Assembly (NCBI GenBank): GCA_001830835.1
Contig: MICJ01000069.1
Location: 1 to 41,733 of the forward strand
Source: Syntrophobacterales bacterium GWC2_56_13
GTDB taxonomy: Bacteria; Desulfobacterota; Syntrophia; Syntrophales; UBA5619
Reading direction: 5' to 3'
Length of the DNA stretch: 41,733 nucleotides
The notes under the pieces are model-generated. The model made no database searches. It was not told the origin of the DNA and saw nothing but the letters and a program-made list of their open reading frames with translations. Numbering within the stretch: position 1 is the first letter of the stretch; every line of letters starts with the position of its first letter. Below, one piece after another: positions 38,809-41,733 of the stretch. Both the position numbers and the translations under genes were made by a program.

Positions 38809-39061
38809 CGCCGATAAACTCGGTATCATCAGGTATTGATTTGAAATTCGCCCTGACCCCCTTCAGAGCATCCGGATGCGCATAACCGACCTTTCCTGCC
38901 GCAATCTCCCTGAGGGCTACCACGATCTCCCGATTGTTTCTCGGATCCGTCAGCGGCTTGGACCCTTTCAGGAGTTGCCGGGTCCGCTGCACAGTGAGCA
39001 AAACGAGGGCAAATCGGTTTTTTGCCATCCGCAAAGAATCTTCCACTGTAATTCTGGCCAT
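38789..39061 (-). CDS. rpoZ: DNA-directed RNA polymerase subunit omega
   Basis: Ninety residues, starting [20 protein letters not shown] with RTRQLLKG and [16 protein letters not shown]. It helps fold beta' and binds ppGpp in proteobacteria. It has a GGAGG site and lies between gmk and pyrF. With rpoA, rpoB and rpoC, all core polymerase subunits are in this window. Confidence 0.94.
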   Translation of the reverse strand: MARITVEDSLRMAKNRFALVLLTVQRTRQLLKGSKPLTDPRNNREIVVALREIAAGKVGYAHPDALKGVRANFKSIPDDTEFIGDDEYTE

Positions 39062-39095
39062 ACGATATTAACCTCCAAATGATTAAAACCATTCA

Positions 39096-39120
39096 CCTGC
39101 CGGCAATGCCGCCCGGCAGG
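39096..39120. repeat. GC-rich palindrome between gmk and rpoZ
   Basis: Arms CCTGCCGG and CCGGCAGG with a 9-base loop, in a 103-base gap that also holds a GCGGG/CCCGC pair. No T-run follows. It could be a REP-like element or an mRNA-processing hairpin. Confidence 0.5.
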
Positions 39121-39164
39121 TTCTCCTTTTCCGATTCCGGCAGCGGGAATATGGCTGCCCGCGC

Positions 39165-39797
39165 CTATTTAAAAAATGCCTCGACCCTTTCCGTGCAGCG
39201 GTCCCGTCGCGATTTTTCAGCGATGTAGACCGCCCGGAACTGGTCGACGGCCTCATCGAGTCTTTCATTGAAAATAATGTAATCGTACCACAGGGCCTCT
39301 CTGATTTCATCCAGAGAAGTCTGGAGGCGGCGTTCCATGACTGCGGCGTTTTCCCCCCTTTTTGCCAGCCTGGACTTCAGGTCGGAAAGCGAAGGGGGCA
39401 AGATAAAGACAGAGACGCTCCGCGGGTAATGTTCACGGATCGCCTTCGCCCCGCGCGGTTCGATGTCCAGGATCAGATCGCACCCCTGCTCAAGAAAGGC
39501 CTTCGTCGCCTTTTTCGATGTCCCGTAGAGCTGCCCGTAATTCTCAACCCATTCGATAAACTCTCCCCGGGCAATCCGCGCCCGGAAATCGTCTTCCGAG
39601 ATGAAGATGTAATCCTTGCCGTTCACCTCGCCGGGACGGGGCAGGCGGGTGGTATAGGAGACCGAAAAACGGAGATCGGGGAACATCCGAAGGATCTTCC
39701 GGCAGATCGACGTCTTCCCCGCACCGGAAGGCGCGGAGACGATCATCAGTAAGCCCGGATGTCCACCCGCTGGAATCTCACTCAATATTCTGCACAC
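39165..39797 (-). CDS. gmk: Guanylate kinase
   Basis: Phosphorylates GMP to GDP. 210 residues from the ATG at 39797, which overlaps yicC by 20 bases; TTG at 39785 or ATG at 39746 are alternatives. The P-loop SAPSGAGKTS, GMP-binding FSVSYTTRLPRPGEVNGKDY and the lid-adjacent SRLAKRGENAAVMERRL are present. The yicC-gmk-rpoZ order is common in proteobacteria. Confidence 0.94.
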   Translation of the reverse strand: MCRILSEIPAGGHPGLLMIVSAPSGAGKTSICRKILRMFPDLRFSVSYTTRLPRPGEVNGKDYIFISEDDFRARIARGEFIEWVENYGQLYGTSKKATKAFLEQGCDLILDIEPRGAKAIREHYPRSVSVFILPPSLSDLKSRLAKRGENAAVMERRLQTSLDEIREALWYDYIIFNERLDEAVDQFRAVYIAEKSRRDRCTERVEAFFK

Positions 39798-40662
39798 ACT
39801 CCCTCAATTTTGCCAGTTCGCCCTTGACCTCGATGACATTCCGCGATATCTCCGCATCACCGCTTTTGGAACCGATCGTATTGATCTCCCGCCCCATCTC
39901 CTGAATCAGGAAATCGATCTTCCTGCCGGCGGCATCGCCACCGGTAAGCAGGCCGGTGAACTGATCGATATGGCTGCGGAAACGGACGATCTCTTCCGTA
40001 ATGTCGCTCTTCTCCGCCATGATGGCCACTTCCTGAAGCAGACGCGCCTCGTCAATTGCCATCCCGCCCGTCAGTTCCCGGATCCTCTCGACGAGCCGTT
40101 TCTGATATTCCAGAACCACCTGCGGGGTCCTTCCGGCAATCACTTCCAGAAAGCCGGCAATCAGGGAGAGACGCGCCGTCAGATCCCGCTTAAGGCTTTC
40201 CCCTTCCTGCTCCCGCATCTCAGTCAGCATCCGGATCGCCTCATCGAGAACCCGGGACAGCCCATCCCACAGGGTCTCCGGGTCCTGAACCGTTTCCGTG
40301 GTGACAAAGGCGTCCCGGAAACCTGCCATCATGGACAGGCTGATCTCATCGCTGAGCTGCAGCTCTTCCTTCAGCTGGGAAAGGAGGGCATGATAATTGC
40401 GGACCAGAGGCAGGGTCAGGACAAATCGGCCGCCGTTTTCCGTATTCCCGCCGCTATCCACCCGGAAGGTCGCCTCTATCCTCCCCCGGGAAAACTGCTC
40501 CCCAATCCGCTTCTTGATCTCTGTCTCCAGGGGGAGTAAAATCCCCGGCAGACGCAAGGAGGTCTCCAGGTAGCGATGGTTGACGGATTTCATCTCGACC
40601 GTGAATTTTCTGCCTGTCAGGACAGCCTCGGCCCTGCCGTAACCGGTCATGCTTCTGGTCAT
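39778..40662 (-). CDS. yicC: YicC family endoribonuclease
   Basis: 294 residues from the ATG at 40662 (MTRSMTGYGRAEAV) with GAGGAG 6 bases upstream. The N-terminal YicC block VEMKSVNHRYLETSLRLP and the C-terminal GRKIDFLIQEMGREINTIGS (with the conserved Glu/Asn) are intact. Family members have been described as RNases acting on small RNAs and mRNAs. A further 21 open codons upstream are not family-like. Confidence 0.93.
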   Translation of the reverse strand: MTRSMTGYGRAEAVLTGRKFTVEMKSVNHRYLETSLRLPGILLPLETEIKKRIGEQFSRGRIEATFRVDSGGNTENGGRFVLTLPLVRNYHALLSQLKEELQLSDEISLSMMAGFRDAFVTTETVQDPETLWDGLSRVLDEAIRMLTEMREQEGESLKRDLTARLSLIAGFLEVIAGRTPQVVLEYQKRLVERIRELTGGMAIDEARLLQEVAIMAEKSDITEEIVRFRSHIDQFTGLLTGGDAAGRKIDFLIQEMGREINTIGSKSGDAEISRNVIEVKGELAKLRECVQNIE

Positions 40663-40675
40663 CGGAAACTCCTCA

Positions 40676-41257
40676 TCAAAATTTTTCTCCGGGAACCGTG
40701 CCCATTCCGGCCGCCAAACCGCCACCTGTCGTCTTCCCCTTGAGCTGCAAAAGATATTTTTCGCGGATACGGGAGAGCATGGCGATGACTTCCCCGCCGG
40801 CGTAATCCGGATAGGTCCAGGGAAGGGGATGGAATGTTTTATCCCGGTAGATCAGGGTCAGATCGGCGTAAATCCCATTCCGGAGATAGGGCCTATGGGT
40901 GTAACCCTTGCCAGTGGCCAGGATCAGATGGGCCTTGGCGAGATAGCCGGGATCGATGTTCACCCTTCTTTGTCCCTCTGCCGATAGCCTGCCCTCCAGA
41001 GCATTCGTCCACTGTTTGATCTCCGGCAGGGACCCGGGCCGGATGAGACGTTCAAAGGCGACAAAACGGCGGATGAGAGAGCCGCCGAATTCCTTAACAT
41101 AATAGTCCGTATAATCAAAAGGCGCCGGGGCGCTGATGAAATCGGCCCTCCCATACCTTTCCGACAGGGTCTGCACCGCGTCGCCGAGCAGGCGGCGATC
41201 CCCGGAAAACAGACTGGCAATCAGCTTGACGGCCTCTGCCGGCTGCGGATCGCTCAT
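40676..41257 (-). CDS. DUF4416 family protein
   Basis: 193 residues. I recognise the family by PFDYTDYYVKEFGGSLIRRF, RRVNIDPGYLAKAHLILATG and DLTLIYRDKTFHPLPWTYPD. The function is unknown; the conserved charged and aromatic positions suggest an enzyme. Its start overlaps the upstream kinase stop (ATGA), and it is 13 bases before yicC, so it belongs to the same transcript. Confidence 0.85.
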   Translation of the reverse strand: MSDPQPAEAVKLIASLFSGDRRLLGDAVQTLSERYGRADFISAPAPFDYTDYYVKEFGGSLIRRFVAFERLIRPGSLPEIKQWTNALEGRLSAEGQRRVNIDPGYLAKAHLILATGKGYTHRPYLRNGIYADLTLIYRDKTFHPLPWTYPDYAGGEVIAMLSRIREKYLLQLKGKTTGGGLAAGMGTVPGEKF

Positions 41258-41733
41258 AGGACCCTTTTCAGCTCCTCGCGGGTCACGGTTGCCGTGCCCA
41301 CCTTGCCCACCACGATGCCCGCAGCGTGGTTGGCCAGATAGGCCGCCTCCCGGAAAGAGGCGCCCGCAGCCATGCAGAGGGCAAAGACGCCGATGACCGT
41401 ATCGCCGGCGCCGGTCACATCAAAGACCTCCCGCGCCTCGGTCGGAAAAGCCGTGTGTCTCATCCGGCCGTCCTTCTCGAAAAGGCTCAACCCCTCCTCC
41501 CCCCGCGTGACCAGAATAGCCTTGAAATCATATTTTCCCAGTAATTTCATGCCGACCCGCACATGATCGTGATCGTTTTGCATCTCTTCCCCCGCGGCAT
41601 TGCCGGCCTCATGATGATTGGGGGTGATGATATCGAACCCCTGGTACAGGGAAAAATCTCTCTGTTTCGGATCCACGCAGGTGACAATCGACCGGCCGGC
41701 GATCTCTTTCCGTATCCCTTCCAGAAGGGGTCC
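41254..41733 (-). CDS. rfaE1: PfkB-family kinase, RfaE1/HldE-like heptose-7-phosphate kinase, partial
   Basis: C-terminal 159 codons; the start lies beyond the right edge. VDPKQRDFSLYQGFDIITPN and the catalytic FDVTGAGDTVIGVFAL are typical of D-glycero-D-manno-heptose-7-phosphate kinases of lipopolysaccharide core synthesis, as is AGIVVGKVGTATVTREEL. It ends without the adenylyltransferase domain fused in HldE, so the second step would be on another protein. Another ribokinase-family sugar kinase cannot be fully excluded. Confidence 0.82.
   Translation of the reverse strand, partial: GPLLEGIRKEIAGRSIVTCVDPKQRDFSLYQGFDIITPNHHEAGNAAGEEMQNDHDHVRVGMKLLGKYDFKAILVTRGEEGLSLFEKDGRMRHTAFPTEAREVFDVTGAGDTVIGVFALCMAAGASFREAAYLANHAAGIVVGKVGTATVTREELKRVL

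Overview
The window is almost entirely the translation and transcription core of a bacterial chromosome, read on the minus strand. Gene content and protein character suggest a deltaproteobacterium (Desulfobacterota), most likely a Syntrophus-like member of Syntrophia. The pointers are the str, S10, spc and alpha operons joined to rpoBC, a stand-alone EF-Tu-domain-2-like protein, DUF1178 and DUF4416 proteins, and a yicC-gmk-rpoZ-pyrF-rlmB-pilC run. The genus is an inference from memory; no search was run. Layout in transcription order, right to left: 41.7-36.0 kb holds an rfaE1-like kinase (cut by the window edge), DUF4416, yicC, gmk, rpoZ, pyrF, rlmB and pilC, mostly overlapping or closely spaced. 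A plus-strand tRNA-Pro(CGG) with its own promoter and a minus-strand DUF1178 gene follow at 35.9-35.2 kb. From 35.1 to 30.7 kb lies a sparse accessory stretch. It carries three exported or membrane thiol-redox genes (CPHC thioredoxin-like, peroxiredoxin, CcdA-TlpA fusion), a small secreted protein with strong flanking signals, a decayed reading frame and an IS256-type transposase remnant. The superoperon begins near 30.9 kb with up to three sigma70-like promoters. It continues as tRNA-Thr(TGT), tRNA-Tyr, tRNA-Gly, tRNA-Thr(GGT), rpmG, tRNA-Trp, secE, nusG, rplK, rplA, an L10-type leader, rplJ, rplL, an attenuator-like hairpin, rpoB, rpoC, rpsL, rpsG, tuf, then rpsJ through secY and map, infA, rpmJ, rpsM, rpsK, rpsD, rpoA and rplQ. 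It ends at a clear terminator near 0.2 kb. Two common members are missing from their usual places: fusA between rpsG and tuf, and adk between secY and map. There is no second tuf beside the tRNAs. The most striking feature is a 509-bp tandem duplication (3163-3671 and 3672-4180, no differences seen by eye). It gives a second rpmJ and a second infA and fuses the first 20 codons of rpsM in frame to infA. One breakpoint lies inside a 25-bp palindromic repeat (arm GGGGACAGATTT, central C). Copies of that repeat also sit in the map-infA, rplF-rpsH, rplX-rplN and rplV-rpsS gaps. Two other inverted-repeat types, one built on GATCAACG and one on AGGAGTT-like steps, sit in further ribosomal gaps. I found no CRISPR array, phage or defence system. 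The candidates for something unusual are the duplication with its chimeric ORF, the palindromes colonising an essential operon, and the small redox island.
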